Part shown: positions 41,209-50,496 of the stretch, in pieces | Numbering within the stretch: position 1 is the first letter of the stretch | Layout: each line of letters starts with the position of its first letter | Assembly (NCBI RefSeq): GCF_018332695.1 | Contig: NZ_BOQN01000084.1 | Location: 1-64,000, forward strand | DNA length: 64,000 nucleotides | DNA from: Paractinoplanes toevensis | GTDB taxonomy: Bacteria; Actinomycetota; Actinomycetes; Mycobacteriales; Micromonosporaceae | Direction: 5' to 3' | Notes under the pieces: model-generated | The model's database searches: none | What the model saw: only the letters and a program-made list of their open reading frames with translations | What the model was told of the DNA's origin: nothing | Program-made: the position numbers and the translations under genes

Positions 41209-41962
41209 TCCGCGCGGCCACCCCGTCGAGCAGGCAGCTCAGTCCGAAGTCGAAGGCGCGGGCCGGGTCGCTCGCCGCGTTGTACTCCTCGCCGGCGGCC
41301 GCGCCGACCCGGGTCGCGGTGGGCGTGGCGGCCGGGTCGAGGACCTGCTCGAGAACCGGGGCGGCCTGCTCCCACCACTGCTCGTCGGTGAGGCCGGTGC
41401 GCTGGGCGACCAGGGTGGCGGCCACCGCGGTGCGGGCGGCGCCGTGCACGTAGTCGCCGACCAGCTGCACCACCAGGTCCATCTGGATGTCGGTGAGGCC
41501 GATCCCGTCGATCGCCCGCAGCTCGTGGTCGTACTTGGCGATCACGTGCGGACCCAGCGGCGGGCGGCTGGTCGCGACCTGCAACAGCCAGGGGTGCCGC
41601 AGGTAGAGCTGCCAGTTCTCGCGGGCCACCCGGTCGAGGCGCTCGCGCCAGCCGGCCGCGCTGTCGAACGCGAGGGACACCTCGGCCAGCACGGTGTCCA
41701 GCATCAGGTCGATCAGCTCGCCCTTGCCCGGGACGTAGGTGTAGAGCGACATCGCGCTGACCCCCAGCCCGTCGGCGACCTTGCGCATGGTCAGCGCGCC
41801 CAGGCCCTCGGTGTCGGCGATCGCGATGGCCGACGCGGCGATCTCGGCCACGGTGAAGCGCGGCTTGGGCCCGGGGCGGGAGCCGGGCCGCAGACCCCAG
41901 AGCAGTTCGATGCTGCGCCGCGGATCGCCGCCCCCGCTGAAATCGGTCGTCACCGCGAACAC
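41171..41962 (-). CDS. TetR-family regulator of the adjacent efflux pump
   Basis: A 263-residue TetR protein with a 35-residue Gly/Pro/Arg-rich N-terminal extension, helix-turn-helix (TMRKVADGLGVSAMSLYTYV, about 58-77) and a TetR_C-type C-terminal domain (the class that binds tetracycline-like drugs). It diverges from a DrrA/DrrB-type ABC pair. One of two matched operators overlaps this gene's start codon, so autorepression is direct. No ribosome-binding site is visible; GTG 41962 or 41953 may start a leaderless message. Confidence 0.88.
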   Translation of the reverse strand: MFAVTTDFSGGGDPRRSIELLWGLRPGSRPGPKPRFTVAEIAASAIAIADTEGLGALTMRKVADGLGVSAMSLYTYVPGKGELIDLMLDTVLAEVSLAFDSAAGWRERLDRVARENWQLYLRHPWLLQVATSRPPLGPHVIAKYDHELRAIDGIGLTDIQMDLVVQLVGDYVHGAARTAVAATLVAQRTGLTDEQWWEQAAPVLEQVLDPAATPTATRVGAAAGEEYNAASDPARAFDFGLSCLLDGVAARISRNPDPGDRSR

Positions 41963-42022
41963 TGTACGGCGTACGGAGTGTGGTTATACTGGCGACGCCA
42001 CGAACTCCGTACGCTGTAAAGT
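41961..42022. promoter_or_regulatory. Paired TetR operators and ABC-pump promoter
   Basis: ACTGTACGGCGTACGGAGT (41961-41979) and ACTCCGTACGCTGTAAAGT (42004-42022) match as reverse complements at 17 of 19 positions; centres are 43 bases apart. Between them TATACT (41985-41990) is a good -10 element for the rightward pump genes. Confidence 0.78.
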
Positions 42023-42034
42023 GATAGGAGCACG

Positions 42035-42954
<920 letters not shown>

Positions 42955-42958
<4 letters not shown>

Positions 42959-43713
42959 CGGCGTACGTCAATGACAGCTGGACCCTCACCCGGCGGACAC
43001 TGCTGCACTGGCGCAACCAACCGGCCCAGCTGGCGCTGGGTCTGTTCTTCCCGGTGATGATCCTGTTGATGTTCGCCTACCTGTTCGGCGGAGCGATGTC
43101 GGTGCCGGGCGGCGGCGACTACCGGGAGTTCCTGCTGCCCGGGATGTTCGTGCTGACCATGGCGTTCGGGCTGGAGAGCACGTTCCAGGCGGTGACCACC
43201 GACGTCGGGCGCGGTGTCACCGACCGGTTCCGCACCATGCCGATCTCGTCGGCCGCCGTGCTGACCGGGCGCAGCGTGGCCGACATGCTGTACGCCGCGG
43301 CCGGCCTGGCCGTGTTGATCGCCTGCGGCCTCGCGGTCGGCTGGCGCTGGCACGACGGGCCGGTCGACGCGGTGCTCGCGGTGGGTCTGCTGCTCCTGCT
43401 GCGGTATTCGTTGCTCTGGTTCGGCATCTGGCTGGCCCTGGTGGCCGGCAAACCGGAGATGCTGATGGCGGTGCAGATCCTGGTCTGGCCGCTGGCGTTC
43501 CTGTCCAGCATCTTCGCCGCGCCCGAGACGATGCCGGACTGGCTCGGCATCGTCGCCGAGTGGAACCCGCTGTCGGCCACCGCCGCGGCGACCCGGGAGC
43601 TGTTCGGCAATCCGGGACAGGGCGGTGCGCTCTGGCCGGCGATCGCGTGGCCGGTTCTGTTACTCACGGTATTCGTACCGCTCGCGGTGCGACGTTATCG
43701 GCGTTTGACCTGA
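42955..43713 (+). CDS. DrrB-like ABC-2 permease
   Basis: A 252-residue permease with six transmembrane helices and the DrrB/ABC-2 pattern: F-P-V-M-I-L-L-M-F-A-Y-L-F-G-G-A near the N-terminus, Y-R-E-F-L-L-P-G, the D-R-F-R-T-M-P-I-S cytosolic loop and E-W-N-P-L-S-A-T near the C-terminus. With the ATPase it forms an exporter for hydrophobic compounds. No biosynthesis genes lie nearby, so a resistance role is more likely than self-protection of a producer. Confidence 0.92.
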
Positions 43714-43732
43714 TCTGGCGGGTCAGGAATTC

Positions 43733-43771
43733 GTAGGCGACTCTCAACCAACTTTGAGAAATCGCTCCTAC
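43733..43771 (+). promoter_or_regulatory. Leader hairpin before the DegP-like protease gene
   Basis: Nested arms pair as GTAGG/CCTAC, CGA/TCG and TCTCAA/TTGAGA with small bulges. The 39-base hairpin lies 20 bases after the permease stop and ends nine bases before the protease ATG, in an otherwise GC-rich region. It could be a weak terminator or an RNA element that controls translation start. Confidence 0.5.
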
Positions 43772-43780
43772 AGTCGAGAA

Positions 43781-44656
43781 ATGCAGCCCGTGATTACGGT
43801 GCAGGGCGACGGCTCACCGCCGTCGCCCGAGCCGGACCCGCCGCCGCGCCGATGGACTGCGCCCGGCCCCGCCACGCGGCGAAAGCTGCTGATCGGGGCG
43901 CTCGCCGTCTGGGCCGTGGTGATCACCGGCCTGGTCGTCTTCCGCGGCGAGGACTCCTCGCCGGAACAACCGGCCGCCCGCCCGCAGGCGTCACCCTCCG
44001 CATCGGACGCACCGCTCACGGTGGCCGAGACCTACCAGACCGTGCTGCCCTCGGTCGTCCGGATCACCTCGACCGGTAAGGCCGGCACCTCGGCCAACGC
44101 CAAGAGCATGGCGGAGTCGTCCACCGGCACCGGCGTGATCGCCAACGCCGACGGCACGATCCTCACCGCCGCCCACGTCGTCGACGGCGCGGTCGCCATC
44201 AAGATCACTTATGCCGACGGCACCACCTCGGCGGCCGAGGTGGCCAGTGCCGACGTCAAGCAGGACATCGCCACCCTCACCCCGGCCCAACTGCCGGAGA
44301 CCCTGGTTCCGGCCACCCTCGGCGGTGGCCTCCAGGTCGGCGACGACGTGGTGGCCATCGGCAACCCGCTCGGGCTGACCTTCAGCACCACCAGCGGCGT
44401 CGTCTCCGGCCTCGACCGGGTGATGTCCCGCGAGGAGGACGGCGACATCGCCGGGCTCATCCAGTTCGACGCGGCGGTCAACCCGGGCAGTTCCGGCGGC
44501 CCGCTGATCAACGACCGCGGCCAGGTCGCCGGCATCGTGGTGGCGCTGGCCAACCCGACCGACGCCGGCACCTTCATCGGCATCGGCTTCGCCGTCCCGA
44601 TCGGCGCCGCGCTCGGCGCGACCGGCCAGGGCGACGGCCAGACCCCGCCCCTGTGA
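43781..44656 (+). CDS. Membrane-anchored trypsin-like (DegP/HtrA-type) serine protease without PDZ
   Basis: A 291-residue protease. A Pro-rich cytosolic N-terminus, one transmembrane helix (about 35-55) and an extracellular catalytic domain: His in T-A-A-H-V-V-D, Asp in K-Q-D-I-A-T-L and Ser in N-P-G-S-S-G-G-P-L. The PDZ domain typical of HtrA is absent. The ATG at 43781 lacks a good ribosome-binding site and sits just after a leader hairpin. Its stop overlaps a GTG (44653), and it precedes the MoxR/VWA operon, so it probably belongs to that envelope-stress unit. Confidence 0.88.
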   Translation: MQPVITVQGDGSPPSPEPDPPPRRWTAPGPATRRKLLIGALAVWAVVITGLVVFRGEDSSPEQPAARPQASPSASDAPLTVAETYQTVLPSVVRITSTGKAGTSANAKSMAESSTGTGVIANADGTILTAAHVVDGAVAIKITYADGTTSAAEVASADVKQDIATLTPAQLPETLVPATLGGGLQVGDDVVAIGNPLGLTFSTTSGVVSGLDRVMSREEDGDIAGLIQFDAAVNPGSSGGPLINDRGQVAGIVVALANPTDAGTFIGIGFAVPIGAALGATGQGDGQTPPL

Positions 44657-44673
44657 ACCCTGAGGAGAAGCAC

Positions 44674-45672
44674 GTGAACTGGAACGACGCCGCGGTTCCG
44701 ACCGCGTCCGCCGGCCCGATCGAGAAGGTGCTCTACGAGGTCAAGAAGACCATCGTGGGCCAGGACGTGCTGCTGGAACGACTCATCGTGGCCCTGCTCG
44801 CCCGCGGCCACATCCTGGTCGAGGGTGTGCCCGGCGTGGCCAAGACGCTCGCGGTGAAATCCCTCGCGACGGCGATCGGCGGCGACTTCCACCGGGTCCA
44901 GTTCACTCCCGACCTGGTGCCGGCCGACATCGTCGGCACCCGCGTCTACCACCAGCCGACCGGCGAGTTCCAGGTGCAGTTGGGTCCGGTCTTCACCAAC
45001 CTGCTGCTCGCCGACGAGATCAACCGGGCCCCCGCCAAGGTCCAGTCCGCACTGCTCGAGACGATGCAGGAGCGGCAGGTCACCATCGGCCGCGAGACCC
45101 ACAAGCTGCCCAACCCGTTCCTGGTGATGGCGACGCAGAACCCGATCGAGAACGAGGGCGTCTACCCGCTGCCCGAGGCCCAGGTCGACCGGTTCATGAT
45201 GAAAGTCCTGGTCGGCTACCCCAGCGTCACCGAGGAATTCGTCGTCGTCGAGCGGGCCCTCGCCCCCGCCGCGGTCATCCAGCGGATCATCGACCCGGCC
45301 ACCCTGATCAGCCTGCAACAGCAGGCCGACCAGGTCTACGTCGACCCGTCCCTGATCGAGTACGCCGTGCAGGTCGCCCACGCCACCCGCGAACCCGCCC
45401 GGATCGGGCTGACCGACCTGGCCCGCTACGTCACCTTCGGTGCCTCGCCCCGCTCCTCGATCAGCCTCGTCCTCGCCGCCCGCGCGCTCGCCTTCATCCG
45501 CGGCCGCGAATACGTCGTGCCCGACGACATCACCGACCTCGCCCCCGACGTGCTGCGGCACCGGCTCGTGCTGTCCTACGAGGCGCTGTCCGACGACATC
45601 ACCCCCGACGTCATCCTGTCGAAGATCATGGCGAACCTGGCCATCCCCGAGCCGGCCGGCCGGGGCCGCTGA
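44674..45672 (+). CDS. MoxR-family AAA+ ATPase
   Basis: A 332-residue AAA+ protein: Walker A G-V-P-G-V-A-K-T (about 44-51), Walker B L-L-A-D-E-I-N-R-A-P, sensor 1 A-T-Q-N-P-I-E, Arg finger region and the C-terminal lid. MoxR proteins act as chaperones that insert cofactors or assemble VWA-protein complexes. I chose the GTG at 44674 because GAGGAG lies six bases before it; the GTG at 44653 that overlaps the protease stop is the alternative. One base separates its stop from the DUF58 start. Confidence 0.93.
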   Translation: MNWNDAAVPTASAGPIEKVLYEVKKTIVGQDVLLERLIVALLARGHILVEGVPGVAKTLAVKSLATAIGGDFHRVQFTPDLVPADIVGTRVYHQPTGEFQVQLGPVFTNLLLADEINRAPAKVQSALLETMQERQVTIGRETHKLPNPFLVMATQNPIENEGVYPLPEAQVDRFMMKVLVGYPSVTEEFVVVERALAPAAVIQRIIDPATLISLQQQADQVYVDPSLIEYAVQVAHATREPARIGLTDLARYVTFGASPRSSISLVLAARALAFIRGREYVVPDDITDLAPDVLRHRLVLSYEALSDDITPDVILSKIMANLAIPEPAGRGR

Positions 45673-45673
45673 G

Positions 45674-46561
45674 GTGACCACCACCCCGGACCGCCTGCTA
45701 CGACGCCTGGAATGGCGACTCGGCCGCCGCCTCGACGGCCGGCTGCAGGGTGCCTACCGCACGGTCTGGCACGGCACCGGCCTCGACTTCACCGACCTGC
45801 GCCACTACACCCCCGAGGACGACGTCCGGCACATCGACTGGAACGTCACCGCCCGCGCCGACGAACCGTACGTCCGGCTCTACACCGAGGACCGGGAGAT
45901 GACCGCCTGGCTGGTCATCGACCGCTCCGCCTCGATGAAATTCGGCCAGGCCGCCGGCAAGGAATCCACCGCCACCGAACTCGCCGTCAGCCTCGGCCGG
46001 GTCGTCTCCCAGGGCGGCAACCGGGTCGGCGCCATCCTCTTCGACAACGACCACCACCTGGTCATCCCGCCCCGCACCGGCCGCGACCAGATCCTGCGCC
46101 TCACCCACGAGCTGCTGCGGCCGTCCGCCCCGGCGAAACGGGGCAAGACCACAGATCTGTCCAAAATGCTGCACCTGGCGGCGGCCACCACCGCGCGGCG
46201 GCGCAGCCTGATCTTCGTCATGTCCGACTTCATCGGCGACCCCGGCTGGCACAAACCACTCGCCCGGCTCACCCACCGCCACGAGGTCGTGGTGATCCGG
46301 GTCGTCGACCCGGCCGAGCTCGACCTGCCCGACCTCGGCGTGATCCTGGTGGAGGACGCCGAAACCGGCGAACAGCTCCTGGTCGACACCAGTGACCCGC
46401 TGCTACGCGGCCGACTGTCCGCCCAGGTCGACGCCCGCGAGACGGAACTGGCCGAGGGAATGCGACAGGCCGGCGTCGACGCCCACCGCATCACCACCGA
46501 CCAGGACCTGCTCGCCTCGCTGGTGACCATGGTCCGGCGCTCGGGGCGGGTGCGCCGGTGA
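45674..46561 (+). CDS. DUF58 protein
   Basis: A 295-residue soluble protein with the DUF58 core D-F-T-D-L-R-H-Y-T-P-E-D-D-V-R-H-I-D-W (about 35-55) and a VWA-like fold whose first metal motif is degraded to D-R-S-A-S-M. DUF58 proteins always accompany MoxR and VWA genes. Both neighbours are coupled: GAGGTGACC at the start and a GTGA overlap at its stop with the first VWA gene. Confidence 0.92.
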   Translation: MTTTPDRLLRRLEWRLGRRLDGRLQGAYRTVWHGTGLDFTDLRHYTPEDDVRHIDWNVTARADEPYVRLYTEDREMTAWLVIDRSASMKFGQAAGKESTATELAVSLGRVVSQGGNRVGAILFDNDHHLVIPPRTGRDQILRLTHELLRPSAPAKRGKTTDLSKMLHLAAATTARRRSLIFVMSDFIGDPGWHKPLARLTHRHEVVVIRVVDPAELDLPDLGVILVEDAETGEQLLVDTSDPLLRGRLSAQVDARETELAEGMRQAGVDAHRITTDQDLLASLVTMVRRSGRVRR

Positions 46562-47535
46562 CCTTTCTCTACCCCATGATCATCGCAGTGGCCGTCCTGG
46601 TCACGGCGGGCGCGATCACGGCGTACGTGATGTTGCAGCGCCGCCGCACCGCCGTCCTCACCGCGGCCGGGTTCGGAGCGCTGGCCGGCGGGACCACCCG
46701 GCGCGCCACCATCCGCCGCCACCTGCCCTACGCCCTGCTGCTCGCCGCCCTGCCGATCCTGCTCATCGGCCTGGCCCGCCCGCAGGCCGAGGTGGCCGTG
46801 CCGCGGGTGTCCGGCACCGTGCTGCTCGCCTTCGACATCTCCAACAGCATGAAAGCCACCGACGTGCAGCCCTCCCGGCTCGCCGCGGCCCAGCAGGCGG
46901 CGGTCGGCTTCGTCGAGGAGCAGCCCGACTCGGTCGACGTCGGCGTCGTGGTCTTCGGCGAGCAGGCCCTGCTCACCCAGGCACCGACCGATGACCACAC
47001 GCTCGCACTGGCCGCGATCAACCGGGCCGCCGCCAGCGGCGGCACCTCGCTCGGCCAGGCCATTCTGGTCGGCCTCGGCACGATCACCGGCAAACCGGTG
47101 ACGCTCCCGCAGGACGGAGCCGCGGCCCCCAACCTCGGTTACTGGCCGTCGGCGACCATCGTGGTCTTCTCCGATGGGGCGGACACCGGCGGGCCGGACG
47201 CCGAGGCCGCGGCCGAACTCGCCGCGGCGGCCGGGGTGCGCATCCAGACCGTCGGCGTGGGTACCGCCAAGGGCGGCACCGTCGAGGTGGACGGCTTCCA
47301 ACTCGCCGCCACCATGGACGAGGCCGCGCTGACGTCGATCGCCCAGGTCACCGGCGGGTCGTACCATCAGGCCGGCGACGCCGGTGCACTGGCCGACACC
47401 ACCAAGTCCATCGACCTGCGCCTGACCAGCAAGAAAGAGCCGCTCGAGTTGACCGCGCCGTTCGCCGGCGCCGCCCTGCTGCTGCTCGCGCTCGGCGCGC
47501 TGCTCGGCACCCGCTGGCACGGGAGGATCGTCTGA
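46558..47535 (+). CDS. Membrane VWA-domain protein 1
   Basis: A 325-residue BatA-like protein: two N-terminal transmembrane helices (about 5-25 and 55-75), an extracytoplasmic VWA domain (about 85-290) with MIDAS motif D-I-S-N-S-M and the second-site Thr and Asp (SGGTSLG, FSDGAD), and a C-terminal helix. It should bind a divalent metal and partner with the second VWA protein. The gene's TGATG overlap with the next shows coupling. Confidence 0.92.
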   Translation: MTFLYPMIIAVAVLVTAGAITAYVMLQRRRTAVLTAAGFGALAGGTTRRATIRRHLPYALLLAALPILLIGLARPQAEVAVPRVSGTVLLAFDISNSMKATDVQPSRLAAAQQAAVGFVEEQPDSVDVGVVVFGEQALLTQAPTDDHTLALAAINRAAASGGTSLGQAILVGLGTITGKPVTLPQDGAAAPNLGYWPSATIVVFSDGADTGGPDAEAAAELAAAAGVRIQTVGVGTAKGGTVEVDGFQLAATMDEAALTSIAQVTGGSYHQAGDAGALADTTKSIDLRLTSKKEPLELTAPFAGAALLLLALGALLGTRWHGRIV

Positions 47536-48617
47536 TGTCGCTCAGCTGGCCGTGGGCGCTGCTCGCGCTCCTGACCGTGCCGCTGCTTCTCGCGGTGCGG
47601 TGGTGGATGAACCGGCGGCGGAAACGCTCGGCGGTGGTCGTCTCCAGCGTCGCCCTGATCCGGGCCGCCGTCCCCGGGCGCAGTTCGTGGCGCCGGCGGG
47701 TGCCGGTCTGGCTGTTCCTGGGCGGCCTGATCGTGCTGGCCGGTGGTCTGGCCCGGCCGCAGGCGACGGTGTCGGTGCCGTCCAATAACACCTCGATCCT
47801 GCTGGCCATCGACGTCTCCGGCTCGATGTGCAGCACCGACATCAGCCCCAACCGGCTGACCGTGGCCACCGAGGCGGCCCGCAACTTCATCAAGAAGCAG
47901 AGCGACGGCACCCAGATCGGGCTGGTCGCCTTCTCCGGCATCGCCGGCCTGCTGGTCGCGCCGACCACCGACAAGGACTCGCTGCTCGACGCGATCGACA
48001 CCCTGAAGACCGCCCGGGGTACGGCGATCGGCCAGGCCATCCTCACCTCGATCGACGCGATCGCCGAGCACAACCCCAACGTCGCGAAGACCGGGGTCGA
48101 CCTCGGTGACGCCGACCCGGGCACGCTCGGTGACTACCAGCCGGACACCATCGTGGTGCTCACCGACGGTTCCAACACCACCGGCGTCGACCCGGAGACC
48201 GCGGCCGAACAGGCGGCGGCCCGCAAGGTGCGGGTCTTCACGATCGGCTTCGGCACCACCACGCCGGCCCCGATGGTGTGCACGGCCGACCAGGTCAGCG
48301 GCGACTCGTTCATGGGCGGTGGCGGCTTCGGCGGCGGCCGCGGCGGTGGTGGCCGCAACCAGCAGATCGACGAGGACGCTCTGCAGAACGTCGCGGACAC
48401 CACCGGCGGCCGCTACTTCCGGGCCGAGGACTCCGACCAGCTCGTCGACGTCCTCGACGACCTGCCCCGGGAGATCGGCCTGCACCAGCAGAAGGTGGAG
48501 ATCACCGTCTGGTTCGTGCTGGCCGCCGCGCTGCTGGTGTTCACCGGCGTGTTCCTGTCGATGTGGTGGTCTCAACCGAGAACGCCGGCCCAGCGGGCCC
48601 GCACCTCGGCCAAGTAG
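47535..48617 (+). CDS. Membrane VWA-domain protein 2
   Basis: A 360-residue paralogue of the previous protein with the same BatA/B layout: helices at 7-25 and 57-75, VWA domain with intact MIDAS D-V-S-G-S-M, G-T-A-I-G and L-T-D-G-S, and a final helix (about 325-345). An extra Gly-rich loop (GGGGFGGGRGGGG) sits near residue 265 just before the last part of the VWA domain. Last gene of the protease, MoxR, DUF58, VWA, VWA operon. Its end overlaps the convergent UbiD remnant by 46 bases. Confidence 0.92.
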   Translation: MSLSWPWALLALLTVPLLLAVRWWMNRRRKRSAVVVSSVALIRAAVPGRSSWRRRVPVWLFLGGLIVLAGGLARPQATVSVPSNNTSILLAIDVSGSMCSTDISPNRLTVATEAARNFIKKQSDGTQIGLVAFSGIAGLLVAPTTDKDSLLDAIDTLKTARGTAIGQAILTSIDAIAEHNPNVAKTGVDLGDADPGTLGDYQPDTIVVLTDGSNTTGVDPETAAEQAAARKVRVFTIGFGTTTPAPMVCTADQVSGDSFMGGGGFGGGRGGGGRNQQIDEDALQNVADTTGGRYFRAEDSDQLVDVLDDLPREIGLHQQKVEITVWFVLAAALLVFTGVFLSMWWSQPRTPAQRARTSAK

Positions 48618-49516
48618 GCCGGGTCGCTCTCGGCGACCCGGGGGAACGACGCCAGCCGCTCCCACGGGCGGCAGGCGTCGATCACCGCGCGACTGTTGAA
48701 CGGGGCCGCGCCTGCCGGCAGCATCGGGTCGAGCCGGCTGCCCCGGGTGCGGCGCTGCAGCTCGATGTCCTCGGCCGGGTCGGTGCGGGTCGAGATCGCC
48801 CAGATCAGCTGGTCCAGGTCGGCCGGGTCGATGTCGTCGTCGACCACGACGACGTACCGGTTCATGTAGGCCGCCGCCGGGAGCTGCGCGGTGAGGTGGC
48901 CGACCTGGCGGCGTGCCCGGCGTACTTATGCTCGATGGCGACACCGACGAAGAGCCGGCCGCCGCCGGCCTCGTGCGCCCAGGCCTTGGCGACGCCGGGT
49001 ACGCCGGTCGCCACCAGTTCGTCGTGGATCATCGCCGACTTGAGCACGGTCCGCATGTACGAGTAGTCGTGCGGCGGGCGGCCGGGCGGGGCGCCGAGCA
49101 GGATCGGATCGTCGCGGTGGTAGAGCCGGGTGATCTCCAGGCACAGATCGGGACGGCGGGCACCCGAGTAGTAGCCGGTCCACTCGCCGAACGGGCCCTC
49201 CTCGCGGGTCTGCCCGGGGCGCAGCCAGCCCTCGACGGCCAGCTCGCTGCCGGCCGGGATGGGCAGTCCGGTGTCCGGGGCGAGGACGACCGGCACCCGT
49301 TCGCCGGCGACGGCACCGGCGTACTCCAACTCGGAAACGCCCAGCGGAACCTCCGTCCCGCCCAGCGCGAGCAGCAGCGGGTCGTGTCCGAAGGACACCG
49401 TGACGGGCGCCCGGCCGGGCCGGGCGAACCAGGCGGCGATGTGCTGGGCACCGTGCTTGCCGGGAACCGCGGCGACGGTGACCGCCCGGCCCTCGTCCTG
49501 CACCTCCATCCGGTAA
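48572..49516 (-). pseudogene. UbiD-family decarboxylase remnant (truncated and frameshifted)
   Basis: Two reading frames together give the C-terminal two thirds of a UbiD-type prenylated-FMN decarboxylase: E-E-G-P-F-G-E-W-T-G-Y-Y and the IEHKYAGHA block in one frame (to about 48907), then Y-V-V-V-V-D-D-D-I-D-P and D-P-A-E-D-I-E-L-Q in the next. Restoring one base at about 48906/48907 rejoins a normal family sequence. Homology also stops at C-Y-R-M-E-V-Q-D-E near 49510, so roughly 150-200 N-terminal residues and the start are missing, replaced by the divergent lipoprotein gene. A sequencing error could explain the frameshift but not the missing N-terminus. Confidence 0.85.
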
Positions 49517-49521
49517 CAGCC

Positions 49522-50496
49522 ATGAGGTTCAAGGCTGCCGCGGTCGCGCTCGCCCTGTTGACGACCACCGCCGGCTGCACCGACAAACCGGACGCGGCGC
49601 CGGACAAGGTTGCCTATGCGACCGGGTTCGGGGCGGTCGGGCGGGACGCCTTCATCTGGGTGGCCCGGGACAAGGGCTACTTCGCCGAGGCCCGGATCGA
49701 GGTCGACATCCAGAAGGGCACCGGCAACGTTCCCAACCTCACCATGCTCAAGGCGAACGAGGCGCAGTTCGCGGCCATGGACTTCGCCGGCGCCGAGCTG
49801 CTGGCCGGTCAGCGGAAGTTCACCGACTGGCGGGCGGTCGCGGCCATCCACCAGCAGACCCTCGTCTCGATCATGACGACCGCGGACACCGGCATCACCA
49901 AGCCCACCGATCTGAAGGGCCGGACGGTCGCGACCGCCACCGGCTCGGTCAGCGAGGTGCTCTTCCCGGCCTACGCGAAACTGGCCGGCCTCGATCCCGC
50001 CTCGGTCACGATCCAGGGGACCCAGCCCACCGCTCTGAACGGGCTGATGGCCCAGCGGAGGGTCGACGCGATCAGCACGTTCCTGCTCAGCCGCAAGGCG
50101 CTGGAGACCACGTCGAAGAAGTCGGTCACCGTCCTGCCGTACAGCGACTACCTGAAGAACCTCTACGGCAACGTCATCGTCACCCAGGCCGGCCTGATCG
50201 GTAGCGATCGCGACCTGGTCCAGCGGTTCACCACCGCCGCCCCGAAGGGCCTGCGGTACACCCTGGACCATCCGCAGGAGGCCGCCGAGATCCTCAACCG
50301 GGCCGAACCGACGGCCGCGATTCCCGCGGCCGTCGGCGAGATCGAGGCGATGAAGCCGTACGCCGAGCCACTCGGGCGCCTCGACCAGAAGCGGGTCACC
50401 GACGGCCTCGCCGAGTTGCAGGCCGGTGGGCTGTCCGCGGACCAGGTGGCCGACTTCAGCTTCTGTTCCGGTACTCCCACAGCCGGTTGTAGTTGA
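49522..50496 (+). CDS. Orphan TauA/NMT1-like substrate-binding lipoprotein
   Basis: A 324-residue periplasmic-type binding protein. Signal with lipobox T-A-G-C (Cys19), then the NMT1/TauA fold (DAFIWVARDKGYF, D-L-K-G-R-T-V-A-T, L-M-A-Q-R-R-V-D-A) found in importers of aliphatic sulfonates, nitrate or thiamin precursors. No permease or ATPase gene is adjacent, so it must share a distant transporter or act as a sensor. It begins six bases beyond the broken UbiD gene and overlaps the convergent pectinesterase by 41 bases. Confidence 0.85.
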   Translation: MRFKAAAVALALLTTTAGCTDKPDAAPDKVAYATGFGAVGRDAFIWVARDKGYFAEARIEVDIQKGTGNVPNLTMLKANEAQFAAMDFAGAELLAGQRKFTDWRAVAAIHQQTLVSIMTTADTGITKPTDLKGRTVATATGSVSEVLFPAYAKLAGLDPASVTIQGTQPTALNGLMAQRRVDAISTFLLSRKALETTSKKSVTVLPYSDYLKNLYGNVIVTQAGLIGSDRDLVQRFTTAAPKGLRYTLDHPQEAAEILNRAEPTAAIPAAVGEIEAMKPYAEPLGRLDQKRVTDGLAELQAGGLSADQVADFSFCSGTPTAGCS

